Positions 48,940 through 63,004 of a stretch of 64,000 bases of DNA are shown one piece after another. A model generated the notes under the pieces. That model did not search any database, was not told where the DNA came from, and saw only the letters and a list, made by a program, of their open reading frames with translations. Made by a program: the position numbers and the translations under genes. How positions within the stretch are numbered: the first letter of the stretch is position 1; every line of letters starts with the position of its first letter. The stretch lies in assembly GCF_022539315.1 (NCBI RefSeq), contig NC_066326.1:5782601-5846600 (forward strand), read 5' to 3'. This DNA is from Serinus canaria (Eukaryota; Chordata; Aves; Passeriformes; Fringillidae).

Positions 48940-51900
48940 TTCACGGTGCACTGAATCCTCCCCACTGCTGGGGATCCATACAGCAGCGCCCTGGGAAGAG
49001 CAGGGCAGAGTTGGGGCCCCAACAAAGACCTCAGGAGGTTGTTGGATACCCATGAATGATTGTAGCTTAATTCCAATGAGTAGTCTGCTGCCTGTAATTA
49101 ATAGCTGCAGTTGCATGTGTTTGCAGCAGCAAGCTGGTGAGCACCTCCCTGCTTCCTGGTGAGCACAGCTCCTGCCAGGGACAGACAGATGGCCCAGCTG
49201 TGACCCACCCCATCCCCAGCATGGGCAGAGCTCCCTCAGCTCTGCAAATCCTCCTCTGGAACTATCTTGACATGTCTCAGTTATGGAGGAGTATCACAAC
49301 AGAGTATTTACCACATTTGGCCATATTTAACATATTTACCATATTTAACACGCTTTCTGATAGACCACCTGAATTTCAGATTTTTTTTCCCCCCAGGAAA
49401 TGGCATATCTAATTTACCAGAACCATGATCCTCTCTCATACACTTCTGATGGGGATGCTTATGCAAATCCCTCCTTATCATTTGTCCATAATCTGTCTAA
49501 ATGTGGCAGAATAAGGTTTTATTAATAATATATTTGCATGCCCATGGCACAGGGCTGAGTCACTGCTTGCAGTACATAAAGCAAGACAAAGCAGTGGAGC
49601 ATGTCTATTAATAAACATGATAAGTTCATACCTTTGTGAGTAAAAGTTGCACGTCTCTGCTGAAGAGACAACCCTTTGTTGAAATAATGATTTATTGCTA
49701 TTAAAATTGTGTGATTAGCCAAGCTTGGAAAGCAGACCTAAAAATCTCACAGCTGCCTACTCACATGATGAGTTTCACCAAGCATGGAAATGCAGGAACA
49801 TTTTATCAAGTCAGAACTTCAGAGGAAAACATTGAATTCCAAGGTCAGTTCCTGATGATATGGTTGTAGCTTTTCAGTCACAAAATTACGACATGATTTA
49901 TAATGAAGTTTATATTTGGAATGCTAAAAGATTCACACACAGACCCCAAAAAAAAAGTCAGGAGAAAGGCTGTGATAAAGCTAAATTACATGGCGTCAAT
50001 CAGCCATCTGTTGTGCACTGTGGTTTCTAATGATCAAGGTGAAAACTTCAGTAGGCTGCAAAAATAGAGAATTACAACATCCACCCTCCCTGCAGTTAGT
50101 GCTTCCAGCATAGTCAACAACATAAAATGTGCTCTGGAATTTCCACCAGCTTCAGTCCTGTCATGCACAAACTTGAGCTCCTGATGGCCCAGGTGGGACA
50201 TCCAGCCAGGACACACTGTCAGCTGGGGATAAACAAAGGAGAGCTCTGTTGTCAAGGTCTGGTGAGCTCTGGAAAGGAAGGGAGAATCCCTGAGGTCAGT
50301 GTGGAAATCATCCCTCTCCAAGAGACCCCCAGACCCCTGGACTGTGCCATGTGCTCTCTGCTAATCTTTATGTAATCAGTAAATGAACTTTCATTTGTAG
50401 ACTGTCCTTTATGTGCCCCTCTTTGATGGCTCATTTTATTTATCTCAAATATCTCAATAACAGAATAATATGAACCCATCAAAATCCTCATCTAATTAAA
50501 ATTCAATGAAACCCTTTTGGTAGCTACCTTCATGAACTCATTTTAGAAGTCTCCAAAGGCAATGTTTTCCTTACTTTTCCTCCTGTAGGGTATCTTCCTT
50601 GTCACCTTTGTGCCAAATTGGAAGAAAATGTCTCTTTTTTTACAAAAATGGTTGCTCTTACTGTCTTCTCACTGGGGTTGAGCTCATCATGGTGGTTTCT
50701 CCTTTTGATGTGATCATGGAATCAATTTGTCCATGGAGGAGTGAGGCTCCTCAGACTTCAGAGAAAGGAGCCAGGGTTTGTTGGTTCATAATGAACAACT
50801 CAGATGTGGGAGCAGGGAGACACAAACTCTGCAGTAATTACACAAAGACATGCTCAGGAGATCTTTTGTGGGAAGATGTAGCTATTTTTCATTTGCCTCA
50901 TACACGGATGATCTTTTCTCTTTATTTTACACTTTCTTTGTGCATATCTGATACCTGCAAGTGGGAATTTGTTTGCTGATTCCATGAAGACCATCAAGAT
51001 GCAATGCAGGGATGGATTGCCAGCTCTTAGACAAAGATAGTGATGGCTCTGTGAGCCTGAGTTCATTTGACTTGTTGCAAGTCTTGGGGCCAAGGTCAGC
51101 AGGTGCAGGCTGGGTCAGATTTCATGAACATAACTGATTAAATGCTGCCAGGCAGCTGCCAGCCAGAGCCCTGCAAGAGCATGCTGCTCATGCCAACTTC
51201 TCAGCTTGAAAGCACGTTGCAAAGCATAAATCTGAATCTGAGATGTTGGCAGCCCATTTTGTGGGGTTTGGCTGCAGCTGCTGGAAGAGGCTGCAGTCGT
51301 GGGGTGCTGGACTTGGGGTGCTGGGCTCAGCATCTGCTCCATCACCTGAGGAATAAGAGACTGCTGCTAGAGGAGCCTGTGGTATTGCAAAGGCTCCACA
51401 GCATCCATAGCTCAATGTGGGAGTCCCACCTGCAGCTGGTGAAGGCAGAAATCAAGACAGAGGGATTGCTTACTGTCTGTGCCTCCCCAGGCCCTGCTGG
51501 ACCCTCTGGACAGCATCAGCCAAGCTGAGGACACCCCAGTGGTGACACAGAAAGTAGGTCTCAGGCTGAGCAGAGTGGCCCAGATTAGTCCAACAGGAGC
51601 CACCACAGCAGGAGGGCAGCAATTATCTGCTTCATTGGGCTTGGGCACAAGTGAACCAGTGTGGGCTGCTGGCCAGGAAGGGAGGCACAGCTGCTGTGCC
51701 AGCTCCAGCCTGGCCCAGTGGAGGTCAGAAGATGAAGAAGATGAGGGAGCTGAAGGTTTCCAGGCTGCTGGGCAGAGGCTGTAGTGGTCCCATTGCTCAT
51801 GGGCTGATGAACTCTGGGGTGAGGCTTGTGCCAGCATGCCCAGTGTACAACAGGGTGATCCCAAAACTCTGCACGGAGGAGCAGCTGAGGAAGGATGCAG

Positions 51901-54267
51901 GGCTGGAACAAAGAGAGAGGCAGTTGCTGTTTGATCAGTGTGATGCCCCAGGCTCTCATCCCTGCAGAGTGCTTTGATCTCACCCTTGTTTCTCCCAATA
52001 CCCTCCCACACAGGCAAAACTGGATTGAGGCCATCAAGCAGGGCAGCATCACTGTTTGGCTCTCTGCTCTGATCACTTCTGCTGTGCTCCTCAGCCTGCC
52101 CTGTGTCCTTCACAGCATTCCAGACAAAGGGCACCAAGAAGGTGAGTCTGACCCCAAAATAGGATGAGATATGGACAGGGAGAGTTTCTGTTGGTGTGGC
52201 AGAGCATCCTCTGAGTGCAGCATCCTGGCAGCTCAGCACCACAGAGCCAGGCACTGGAAAGCCTGCAAGATGTTAGATTAAAGGAAGATGCTCCAGGAAC
52301 AAAGAGAGAGGAGAACAATTATATTTCTACTTCAAAAGGAGCTGATTCTGCAACTAATTAAATATTTTTCAGGTGAAAGCTGATTTTTAATTTTTTTTTC
52401 ATGTAGTCTTGAAAGTGTTGCATTCAAAAGGCCCTGAAATATATGGAAGCTGGCAGAAGGAAAGGCTGGTGAATGATGCATCACAACCACTGCACAGAAA
52501 TGCAGCAGGGCACTGCACTGTCCTGTGCTGGATCACAGGAAGGGCTTTGAGCTTGGAGCAGTGCTCAGACCCCTCCGTGTGCCCTGACCTTTTCCTGGCT
52601 GTGATGGGGTCACACTTAGTGGCAACTCACCACCTGTCTGGCCAGCAAGCACCTTCTGACCAGAGGCCATGGTAGGTGCCTGCAGGAAAGCAGAGCTGAT
52701 TATGCTGTTTTCTAGTGAATTGTTGATTTGGAGAGAGAAGATCCTCCCTGAAATCCAGCCATTCTTGCTGGAATCTATCCAGTTTGCTGCTGAGCAGTGG
52801 AGCCCAGAGCAGCTCCATGCAGCCTTGCAGAGCAGCCCTCCCTGCAGAATAACACCACAAAGAGTGTCCCAACCAACAGCCTTAATGATGGAGCTGTTTT
52901 CTTAATGGTCCCCTGCACAGCCTTTAGTTCTTAAAGAAGATTTACATTACAGCCAGCTGCTATGAAGATATTTTATTGGTATAGTAAATACAGAGAGAGA
53001 AATTGTGGCTTTTAGTCTCTGATTGCTTCTGCTTTCCTGCCCTGTAATTCACAACTCTTTGTGTCAGAGGCTAAAATCTATCTGGGTGTATGCTCTGAGG
53101 TGTCCCCCTTGACCCCCTAACCTGACCACTCTAAAACCATCCTTGGATGCCTCCCACCCCCCTGATCCCAGAGTCTCCTGCTTCAGGATGGGTGGCACAA
53201 GGACACCTGGCTGTGTGGGGATGGACCCAGGCACAAATTCCCCCAGCAAGTGTGCCAGGAGTGCTGCCTGCCTGTGTGAAATGGCCATGAGGGCACTGGC
53301 AGCACTGCAGCAGCAGGTGGGCTCCTCCCCTGCCCAGCCTCTGTGGCCACCGTTTGGCACCTCGGGCAGGAATCTTGGCCCAGGGTGTTCATCAGCCTGG
53401 GGTGGGGAGGGAGGCAGGGTTTGAAGGTGTTCCATTCCCCCAGGGTGGGTACACAAAGCCCTGGGATAACTGCAGAGGGTCAGTGCCACCTCTGCAACTC
53501 AGAGCAGCACCAGAAGATTTCACAAATGACCCCCAGACACTCCACAGATGAGGGAAGGCTGAGAGCAGAAGCAGAGATGCAGAAAAATGTCTTCTGTGTC
53601 TGCCCACTGAGGTGTGAGCCATTAGAATCACACAGGATGTTGTTTTCCCTCTTGCAAGTCATGCCTGAAATCTGGTCTCATAAATGAGCTTGTTTTTATT
53701 AGAGGGAACTCGCCTTCACTGGGTTATAAATCTGAATGTAAATGCTAATTTTATAACCCTGCACCTAGAGAATAGCAGAAACACAAACATTACAATCCAG
53801 ATAGCATGGCCAAAAGCACTGACACCACATCCAAGTGTGTTCCTGAGGAATTTCAAGTAGGACATGAGCTCTGCTTCCTCCCTCCCTCTCTGGCTGGCTG
53901 CTCCAGATCTGCTGGAGGAGAGCAGGACCTGCCTGGCAGAGCCCAAGGCACACATCAAGCAGTTATGAAGAATCAGCAGAATTAGGTGCTGTTATCCCAT
54001 AGTTCAGGTGTTTTTTGGAAATCCCTGTGGTGCTTGCTGAGGGTGCAGGTTCTGGCAGTAGGAGAGGCTGTCTCTCATTCCTCCCTGCTGTTGCAGAACC
54101 AGCTGCAGAGCTGAGTTTGGGCATGGGGTGCTGTGGCTGGACCTGCACTGAGCACTGTCCTCTGTGGGGAGTGTGCCTGGTGTGGCTGATGCCATTTCCT
54201 GCCTCTCAGCTCCCCAACAAGTTTTCTCCTCATGCACAAACAAAGTGGCTCCTCTCCTAAATTATTC
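48940..54267. other. Intergenic DNA with no supported gene
   Basis: This stretch contains the longest open frame in the window (51412-52254, minus strand, 280 codons). It has no recognisable domain, is rich in S, P, L, C and W, and is overlapped by open frames on the other strand, as expected of GC-rich non-coding DNA. A short AT-rich repeat of a CATATTTAAC-like unit lies at about 49307-49350. Confidence 0.5.
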
Positions 54268-54273
54268 ACTTGG

Positions 54274-54656
54274 TGTGGGATTCACATTCTCTGAACCTGA
54301 GAGAAGAAGTGAGAGAAGCAGAGAAAGGAAGGATCAAAGCAATTCTTATCTCATTCACTGCTCCTGTGTTGTGCCAAAGTAGAATGCAATATGGAGATTA
54401 TTTACCCAGTGATGGTGCTTTGTTTCCTTGGCCTGTCAGGGCCAAATGTGTGTCCAAACTGTGGGTCAGCACACAGTCACAACATTCTGGGCAGTTGAGT
54501 TGAGTTGGGTGCTTGTGCAGATTCAGTTTAGATGTAGTGTAATATGGTGTAATATAATATAGAATAATATAGTATAACAAAGTAATTAATTAACCTTCTG
54601 CTATCCATGGAGTCCTCATCATTCCTCCCAGATATCAGGCAAAAATATCTCCAATA
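54274..54656 (+). mobile_element. Solo LTR of an endogenous retrovirus
   Basis: The element begins TGTGGGATTCACATTCTCTG and ends near AAAAATATCTCCAATA, about 383 bp. The target-site duplication is ACTTGG at 54268-54273 and GCTTGG at 54657-54662 (five of six bases match; CTTGG is exact). Inside are the block CTCCTGTGTTGTGCCAAAGT, a TCAGGGCCAAA block, an AT-rich TAATATA run and the 3' box ACCTTCTGCTATCCATGGAG. There is no internal viral region on either side, so this is a recombined solo LTR. A six-base duplication is typical of ERVK-like (class II) integrations. The class call is tentative; the passerine-type label is from memory. Confidence 0.85.
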
Positions 54657-54662
54657 GCTTGG

Positions 54663-56815
54663 AACATTTTCTTTGATGCAGAGATGCTCTGGCTACATAA
54701 ACCAAGAAGAAAATTACAAGATATTAGGGCACTGCAAATAGCAGAGTCTAGCATAGAATAAAACCTTTGGGAGGTACCTTGCCTACCTTGCTAAGAGAAG
54801 GGATTTCAAATGCAGTGGATCACCCTGTCCCCAGTGCTCAAATTACAGCTGAGTCCATGCTAGAAGCTTCTCCTGGGAAAGCAATGAGAGTTAAGGATTT
54901 AAATTTTTTGGCCAACACTTCTTTGCTGGCAAAAGAAGTTTTATGCTGGCATAGCTGCCTTCACATGACTTGTGCTGGCTTGATGTCATGAAAAAATGGT
55001 ATCCCTAAGGATCATTGCTGTGCTGGTGGAACTTTTATCTATAACTCAATCCGGGAGATAATTTGTGTCTGTAACTAGAGTCAGTGTATTTCTTGCTGTA
55101 GTTTATGTCATTTCTTTGAATAAACTGAGCCATCATTTCAGTGTTACCTTGGCAAAGCCTTCCAGTGCAGACAGAACCTATGTGTTGATTGAGAGCAGAT
55201 CCAGGGGCACACAGCACTCACTAGAAAGGTATTTGTGTGATGAATGCTGGGGACGCTGACTAACTCCTCTGGCAAGTGTTAAAGCTGTGAAGTGCACTGG
55301 CCCTGAGGCAGGCAGGGACCTCAGCAGATGCTGCAGATCAAAGGGAGGAGCAGAGCTGTTCAGTGGTTTCATTACTGACCGTGGCAGGCAGCAAAGTGCT
55401 GCCTTGTTCCATATGGAAAGTGGCTCAGCCATTAAGCAGAGTACAGATTTGGAGTTGTGCTGTCTCTTGGTAATTATTTCCAAGGCTGATGTAAAGTAAT
55501 AAACAGCTTCTTGAAGTGGCATTGGTTCTTTTGAGATTAACTTGGGGAAAGTAAAATTTGATGCAATCACTGCAGCCACAAGCTCAAAGTCAAAAATGAC
55601 TTTAACCAAGGGCCAAAACTGTGACTGACCCAAGGGGTGCTGACCAGCCCAGCTGCAAGACCTCAGCTGGTCTTGTAGGGAACTTTGTTTTTCCCTCTGA
55701 AGACCTGTGTGAAGATGCTGAACTCAGCTGGGAGAGAAGGATCTGAATGTCCTGGAGACCTGTGTACCACTGTGATTATGTAACTCACCTCAGGAACCCA
55801 GGATAAATGATTTACACTTCCATTTAGAGCCTATTTGTAGCTTCTCATCCAGAGGCCGCCTGAGCCGCCTCCTTCCCCATCTGCACTTCAAATGTCTCAG
55901 AATGGAAAAGTGTGTGGAGCAGGATCTTCCTCCCAAGACAGTCCTGAAAGCCATCTTAAATTATGGTTCTTGTGTGAAAAATGACTCATTAGGAACCACA
56001 ACATAATCTGCCTTCTTTGAGGAGTTTCAAGCCAAATTTTCATAGTATTCTCTTTTTATTTTATCTGCATGCTTGACATGCACTTATTAAAAACATTTCC
56101 TTTTAAAACACTGTTTGTGCTCATCACCAGATTTTAAATATGTTTAAGGGGAGAGGGCTGGAACAGATAACTATGATCTGAACACCTCACAGTGCCAAGT
56201 ACTTGGTATCTTGATGGCATTTGCTTCCAAACCCTGCAGTCAAACCAGGGTTCCACTGTGCAAGGCAAACATCACACTGGTCCTGGGGAGCCACAGGGCT
56301 GAATGACCACCACCATCCCCCTGTGCCTTCCCCTTGCTGGGGAGGGGGAGCAGCCATTCCAGCAGCTCCAGACTTGGCTCTTGAACTCATCTGTGGCATC
56401 TCTTCTTACCCTGCTCACCCTTCCCAAGGAGATACCAGGTCTGTGTAGATTGGGAAGGATCTGCCTTTGCCTCTGCAGGTGCCCAGTTCAGCCCAGTGCT
56501 GCCAACTTCAGCCTGAGGGGAAGATCTACAGAGATCTAAAGATTTGGAGTCCACCAAAGTTAGGGCAGGGCACAGATCAATTAATTCCTCCAGCCTCATT
56601 GGAAGGGAGAGTTTTGGTCCAGAAACATCTCCTGCTGGCCTGCTCCATGTGCAGCCACTGGGCCACACAACCCATGCATCCAACACATTTCCTTGGGGGA
56701 GGATGCTTCTCCAGGTTCAGTTTCCAGTCTGTTCTCAGCCTCTGTTGGCATAGAAACACCCTTTCCAATTAACCTTCTGCAAAATTCACATGTACAGAAA
56801 CATTCTGCAAACAAA
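54663..56815. other. Intergenic DNA with no supported gene
   Basis: No exon or interspersed repeat recognised between the first solo LTR and the polypyrimidine tract. Confidence 0.5.
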
Positions 56816-56872
56816 TGATCTTCTCTTTCCTTTCTGTCTCTCTCTTTCCCTTTCTTTTTTCCTTTTGCTCTG
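56816..56872. repeat. Polypyrimidine (CT-rich) tract
   Basis: About 57 bases almost entirely of C and T, including TCTGTCTCTCTCTTTCCC, interrupted by two purines near the ends. It is a low-complexity tract without a strict repeat unit. Confidence 0.85.
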
Positions 56873-59800
56873 TGAGAATGTGGAGTCAGGAGGTGTGAAT
56901 CTGGGTCTTTTTAATTTTAGAGCATTTCAGACTCTCAGCAGGCTGCTGCCAGGCTGTGTAGCTGCTCCCTACTGATAGTAACAGGCAGACAAAATACTAA
57001 GGAATCAATTTTTCCCTCTCATTCATCCCTGTCCTCCTCATCTTCTAGAGAAGAGAATGAGAGCTGGGCCTAATAACTATGCACATTGTTCAAAGCAGGA
57101 AACAAGTGAGGATTGGTAAACCCAGGGCTTTGGAGCAGCACAGATCCAATACAAAGGGAGCTGAATTGCTGCCAAATGCCCCATCCTCCTGGACAGAGTG
57201 TGTCCTGCATACCTGTCAGGGCTCATCAGCACCAGACTCTTGATGGGTCATGCTGCCTTTGCCAAGTGGGAGGAGATGGTGTCCAGGGCCTGCCTCATCT
57301 CTTGTGAGATTGTTGGATTCACAGGAGAGAAATCCTCTGGATCACCCATCTTCTCTGCTCCTGCTGCCTCCATCCAATTCCTCTTCAAGGCCCATGTCCA
57401 AGAAGCAACCTTGATATTCCCCTGGAAAGAAAGAGAATATGGTTTGCCTCCACACAGTGGTGGAAAGGAAAAGTTCTCATCTCCAGAGGACTGTCCTGAA
57501 ATCCAACAAGGCAAGGGCTCCCACTGATGAGCAAAGTTGGTTTGCTGAAAGGAAGGGAGCAGATGAACACTTTATCCTTCACCCCAGCACCACACTGCCT
57601 CATTTGCTCCTGCACAGCATTAATCACACAGCTCTTCTTTCAGACCAAGGCTGTTCCTCCTCCCAGGATGGATTTGGGCACAAACAATGTCTTCAAAATC
57701 CACAAGTTGTACCAGCAGAGCTGAAATCTAAACCAACTTTTCCTAGGTTGTTCCTAGGACAGCAGCATCTCCACTGTGTAGTATCCAGCTGTGCCTTTGT
57801 CTTGACAAAAGGAAACAGTAAGATTTGCCAGGGGATACAGAAAGCAAGAACACTCTTATTTTTTGTTCCTTTGAAAGTTCAGGGAGGATTGCGGTGCCCT
57901 AAAAGCAGGAACAGAGGAAAAGGTCAGTGAAGAACATGCCTGCAGCATGAAAGCTGAAGATGTGTGCAATGAATTTCATTTCAATACATTTTTTGTAAAA
58001 TCTGGTCTTGCATAGAAAAAATACATGCTTCAAATGTGGCTGGTTACTGACTCTGAGGAAAAAACCACTCTGAACTTGGTGTCTCTGCCCAATTAACCCT
58101 TAGAAAATATTGGATGTGTGATAAAATTTTTGTGGTGTGAGGGGCTTGAAATACCATCTAGGTGATGGCAAGATGCAGCACATGGAGTGAGTGACAGGCA
58201 TTTGTAACCCAAATACCTGCAGGCAGACTGCTGACTGCATGCAGTGCCCATGGATGGGGCTGAAATTACAGCCCATCATGGGGGTACAGTGGCATTCCAG
58301 CCTGCTGCCATTTTCATTACAGCCTTTGACAAAAAGATGGATACAGGTTCTGTGTACTGTTCTTGGTATTAAAATAAGAAAGAGATCTTTTTTTTTTCAT
58401 CTTCTGTTCTCATCTTAGATCAGCTCTCAGAGTGAGCCATCAGTCAGATGGCAGTGCTGATAGATCTTCATTTTCACTGCATGCTTTCCCTCACTTTTGT
58501 GACAAAGACTGCTAGACTAGAAAAGTGTGTGCCATTAATTCATTGCACTGTCAGTATTGGGACTAAAATGGAAGGGGGAGCATGGCACAAGATGTGCCTT
58601 TGCAATGAGCAAAGATAGCAGCATGAAAGAATGAAATGACTGGAAAGGAAGCAAAGTTTGGCCAGAAGGTAAAATCCCAGCCATGCTCCCATGCTGTGTT
58701 ACCTGTAGCTCTGCCATTTGGGTCCATCTCTTCAAGCCTTGGCTCTCTGGTCCTTGTACCACATCCAGCACGGTGGGGCACCAACCCAGGCTGTGCCCAA
58801 ATACCAAAATGTGCTGAAAATAGATCCTGGGTAATAGATCTGAGCAGATATGCCCATGTCTCCATGGGTCTGGAGGACCTAGCGTGGCTGTAAAATGCCT
58901 CATGGCAGGGTTTGAAGAATGTATGAGCTCAGATCATGTCCTTCCCTCCCTCATTCCACCAGGGACCTTCTCTGCTGATTTTAGCAAGGTTATCTGGGTT
59001 TCCTCACATCCCTGTCTTCCAGGGCATCATTAGACAGGAAAGCACAGCCTGAAAGTGCAGCAGAGCACAAGAAGCATTTCAGCCAGCAGCTCTAGTGGGT
59101 GATACACCAGCCTGGTGTGTTAGAGGCATGTGCATGAAAGAGACAAAAGCCACATTGCAGTGTCCTCAGCAAATGTGACATTCCTCTGCCTGACTAGAGA
59201 GGTCAGGTGCATGTTCAGCAGGACTGGCTGCTGCCATGGGCTGGGACAGGGCTCAGGCAGAGCAGGACACATCAGCTGTTGTCAGAACTCCCTCTCCCTG
59301 GGAAATCTGCAGCAGAGGGTCTCTGGATTATAAAATGTCATTCTGCTGTTACCAGCCTGGCACTTTACCTTCCTGATGGCACCCTGCTCTTCTCCCCAGT
59401 CATTCTCTAAATGCATTAAATATTGATTCTAAAACATAAGCTGGCTGTAAACTGTCAAAATGGAGTTTTTTTTGTCTTAAGGCTCATATCCAGAAATGTG
59501 TGATCCAGATCTTAGGTCTCCCTGCTGAGGTCCAGGAAGAGTTAAGGTATGGGCTCTGACACCCTAAACAGTGAAAGATTCACTTGCCTCTGGAGGTGTT
59601 ACAGCCCATTCTGTCAGCCACACTGCAGTATCCATGTCTCTTCCTTCTGCTTTTATAAACAGTAATGAAGGAGTAATGCTGCTGTCTAATAATCAAATAC
59701 TCTGTACTTGGAGGGAGAAACCAGCCTTTGTAACAATGAGTAATGCCATTGCAATATACAATGTCTGAGCTAGAGATAAGCATGGCTGAGAAATAAGCTG

Positions 59801-62583
59801 CAGCATCAGATCCAAATTCAGCCTACATGTTCTTTAGGACCTTTAGAGCTGGAGATGAAAAGACCTCCAGCTCTGAGGACAGTGGCTGTTCATCTTGCTT
59901 CCCTCCTGCTTTCTGGTTTTTGCTGCCTCCTTTCACCAAGTCCACTGAATTCAGTGAGAAAACACTTGGAAAACTAAGACTGCCTTTTGATTTGTCCATC
60001 TGGCCACCTCCCTTGCTATCTGTTGAAATGTAAATAATGGTGGTTTATGGTTTGTATTGCCACCTGCAGCTGCAGGAAGAGGCACTCCCCACCCACCTTA
60101 CAGTGCCCCATTGCCCACCCTGTCTCTACCCAGCCCACACTAGCCTTGCCCCTCTGGCATTTGCAGTGCTGCTGGATGGAGCCATTCCCACCATGCCTGT
60201 CCCAGGGAAGGAGATGCACCAGTGTCCTTCACACATTTCCTTTTCTGGATCACTGGAAACTGCCTCAGGAGCTGGAGCGACATCCAGAGCTGCACATGGG
60301 CAAGGTGCTCTCTAACCCAGATAGTCTGTGCAAGAGCTGAGATGGCTGGCTCAAGCTTGGACATCTGTCATGTCCATCTTCCCCTTGCCGCTCCATTTCC
60401 CTGCACTGCAGGAGCACTGGGGTACACAAAAAGGAAGGGACTTTTTGGCAAAGGCTGCAGAGCCAAAGTTTTTTCTTCAAAAGATAGGCAGGCCAGCCCA
60501 GAAACAGGTAAAGGCAGTGGAAAAAAATGTGTATTTTCCTATTTCTAGCTGCCTTAATATCAAAACCCAGCTCACACAACCAGCCAGCAGACACCTTTCT
60601 CATTGCAGATCCTTTCTCCAAAGGTAAATCTCTATGTGCTCATGGCTGTGTCCTTCCCTCCAAGCCTCTGCCTTTGTGCAGTTTGGCTCTTTAACCACTG
60701 GACTCCAGTTCTGAAGCAAATACATTTCTTTCTATCAGTGGCCTTCGAATCAACCTCAGGGGAACAAGCTGGAGATTCATTCTTCATTTTAATGGATGTA
60801 AACCCCAGCAAATTTCTAAACTTTGCTTTTTTAAAACACACAGGCTGATAAGAAAGGTTCTTAATGGAGACTTACCCGTGTGCCTTGCTTACACAAAATC
60901 ACCCATTATGATCCATTAGTATGTTACCAGAGTGAGGACTGAACATCTTGATCTTCTGTCACTTCTCATTCCCAGGCTGACCTATAGGCTTCTCTGGAGA
61001 TAATTTTGTAAACAGACATGACAGATTGCTGAGAATGTGTATTCCTAGCTTAAATCAGTCCATCCAGGAAGCAATCCCAAGCACAGAGCAGGGAAAGGCT
61101 GGCAGGTTATGCTGCTGAAAGCCTTGTGGGATTTCACCAAGCTCCATACACTTTGTGTCATGTAATTGGTATGCTGGTAGTGGATCTGTGATAAAGAAAT
61201 GGGCTTAAACATTTTCAGGCACAATTTCTGTAAGTCTTTGCCAGCAATTATCACACGTAACCAAGGAGTTTTGCTAATGAACGAATAAAATAAATGATCC
61301 TGTTTATTCTTTTCACTGTTCTTTATAATGTTTTGGCCTCAAAATCTAATTACAGAAAGTTTGACTGTGTGCTAAGTTTTGCTTCCAGCCTCTTTTGTAG
61401 GTCCATTCTCCAACCACATTTCAGCACTCTGCTGACAATGCTGCAGAGTCTTCTGGACCAGGAATTTATAGGCAAGGAAACAAATGGCTCTTGCAGACAG
61501 TGTGAGCAGAAGAGTAAGCAAATCAAAAAAGCAGATGGTAAGTGAAACACTTAGTGTAATTCAGGTTCTTAAGGAGAGTAAGTTCACTGCATTGAGCAAT
61601 TCCAGTATCTTATGAGAGGCATCTATCCTGAGCAGAAGGTTGGCAGCACACGGTAATGATACCTGATTGAAATTCAGAGGGAAACAGCAATGCAGGCTGT
61701 TACAGCAAAGGCTGAGAATCACTGGAGACTGAGCACAGGTTAGTTTGATGACTAACAACCCAGCTGAACCAAGTAGAGTGTGTTTGGGTTCCTTCTTTCA
61801 TAAATCAAAAGTCTGTATCCAAGGCTATTTTTTCTCCATTAAGAGAGGAGGAGGGCAAGAAGTGAAGATTCCCCCAGGAAATCTTGCATCTACATTCTCC
61901 TGTGCAGGGACTCTCAGCTTCTTCAGTCACAGGGTTAGTTAGGGCAGGTGCAGGGATGAAATAGCAAAGCACAGGGCTGGTACAACTGAAGAGCAGAGGT
62001 CATGCTTGCTGTTTCTCCAGAGCATCCGAGTCCTCTGTTTATCCCAACCTATTTGCTGGTCCAAGCACTCCTGCAATTACCCCTGCTCCTCCTGGACAGC
62101 TCTGGTTAAGTAGCCAGGGAGTGAGATGGCACAGGTGAGCTACTATATTCCTTACAAACAACTCTATCCTCTCTCCTCTCCTTCTGTGCTGAAGAAAGAC
62201 AGGAGGGAGGCAGCAGTGAAATACAGGTGATAGTAGGAAAACAAAAGTGTTGATTGTAGAGAAAGACGAGAAGTAAGTGATGGAGAAATGCACCCAGTGG
62301 AAAATGCTAGAGGGTAGAAAAAGTGGAGGAGGATGTGAACAGTTCCAGGCTCAGTGTGTCCCAGGCATCAACACTTGCAGTCAGCACATTTCTGTGCATT
62401 ACAGAATCTTCTTCAAGTCACTGGAGGTATTCCAGCATTCTGCTCATTATCATTTTCCTTCCTGAACTGGATGTGGCTGGACTCTGAAATGAGAGAGCCT
62501 GGATTCTCATCACAGAGTGGTGAGTGCCAACAGGCAGAGGTGGGCAGGAACCTCTCACTGCCTCTCATTTAGGATGTGCACAG
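56873..62583. other. Intergenic DNA with no supported gene
   Basis: About 5.7 kb with open frames up to 163 codons (57439-57930, plus) that show no domain-like order. No CR1 or LTR was recognised before the second solo LTR. Confidence 0.5.
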
Positions 62584-62589
62584 TCAAGG

Positions 62590-63004
62590 TGTCACTGTCA
62601 TATTTTCTGGAAAAATCCCTTTGCCCAGGATTCTTCTCCTCAGAAGCTGCGAAGCCTCAGAGAGAAAGGAAACCAATAATTATCTGTTTGCTTCTCCTGT
62701 GTTTTGCTGCTTTGGAATGTGTTTGAACATTGTTTACACACAGGTGATTGTTTCATTGCTTTCTTGTGAATTGTTATCACTCATTGGCCAATCAGGGCCA
62801 AGCTCTGTCGAGACTCTGGAGAGAGTCACAAGTTTTCTTCACTAGCTTTTTAGCATTCTGTAAGTAGCCTTTCTGTATTTAGTATAGTTTAGTATAGTAT
62901 TCATTAATATAATACAGTATCATAAAGTAATAAGTTAGCCTTCTGAGAACATGGAGTCAGATTCATCACTCCTTCCTTCATCTGGGAACCCCACAAATAA
63001 AATA
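62590..63004 (+). mobile_element. Solo LTR of an endogenous retrovirus, related to the one at 54.3 kb
   Basis: The LTR begins TGTCACTGTCATATTTTCTG and ends CCCCACAAATAAAATA, about 415 bp. It is flanked by an exact six-base target-site duplication, TCAAGG (62584-62589 and 63005-63010), which supports these boundaries and a class II (ERVK-like) integration. It contains CTCCTGTGTTTTGCTGCTTT, a CCAAT-box region GGCCAATCAGGGCCAAG, a TAGTATAGTTTAGTATAG run and the 3' box GCCTTCTGAGAACATGGAGT. Order and spacing of these boxes match the LTR at 54.3 kb, so the two belong to related families. No viral coding region is present. Confidence 0.9.

Noticed and set aside
48739..49116. Minus-strand open frame over the 62-bp array as a repeat protein
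   Set aside because: The unit length is not divisible by three, so each copy is read in a different frame and no protein repeat results.
51412..52254. 280-codon open frame on the minus strand, longest in the window
   Set aside because: No recognisable domain, signal or repeat order; composition dominated by S, P, L, C and W. Plus-strand frames over the same bases are also open, which is typical of GC-rich non-coding DNA. A protein search with a hit across species would reverse this.
57439..57930. 163-codon plus-strand open frame
   Set aside because: No recognisable motif and no transcriptional context; length is within chance for this composition.
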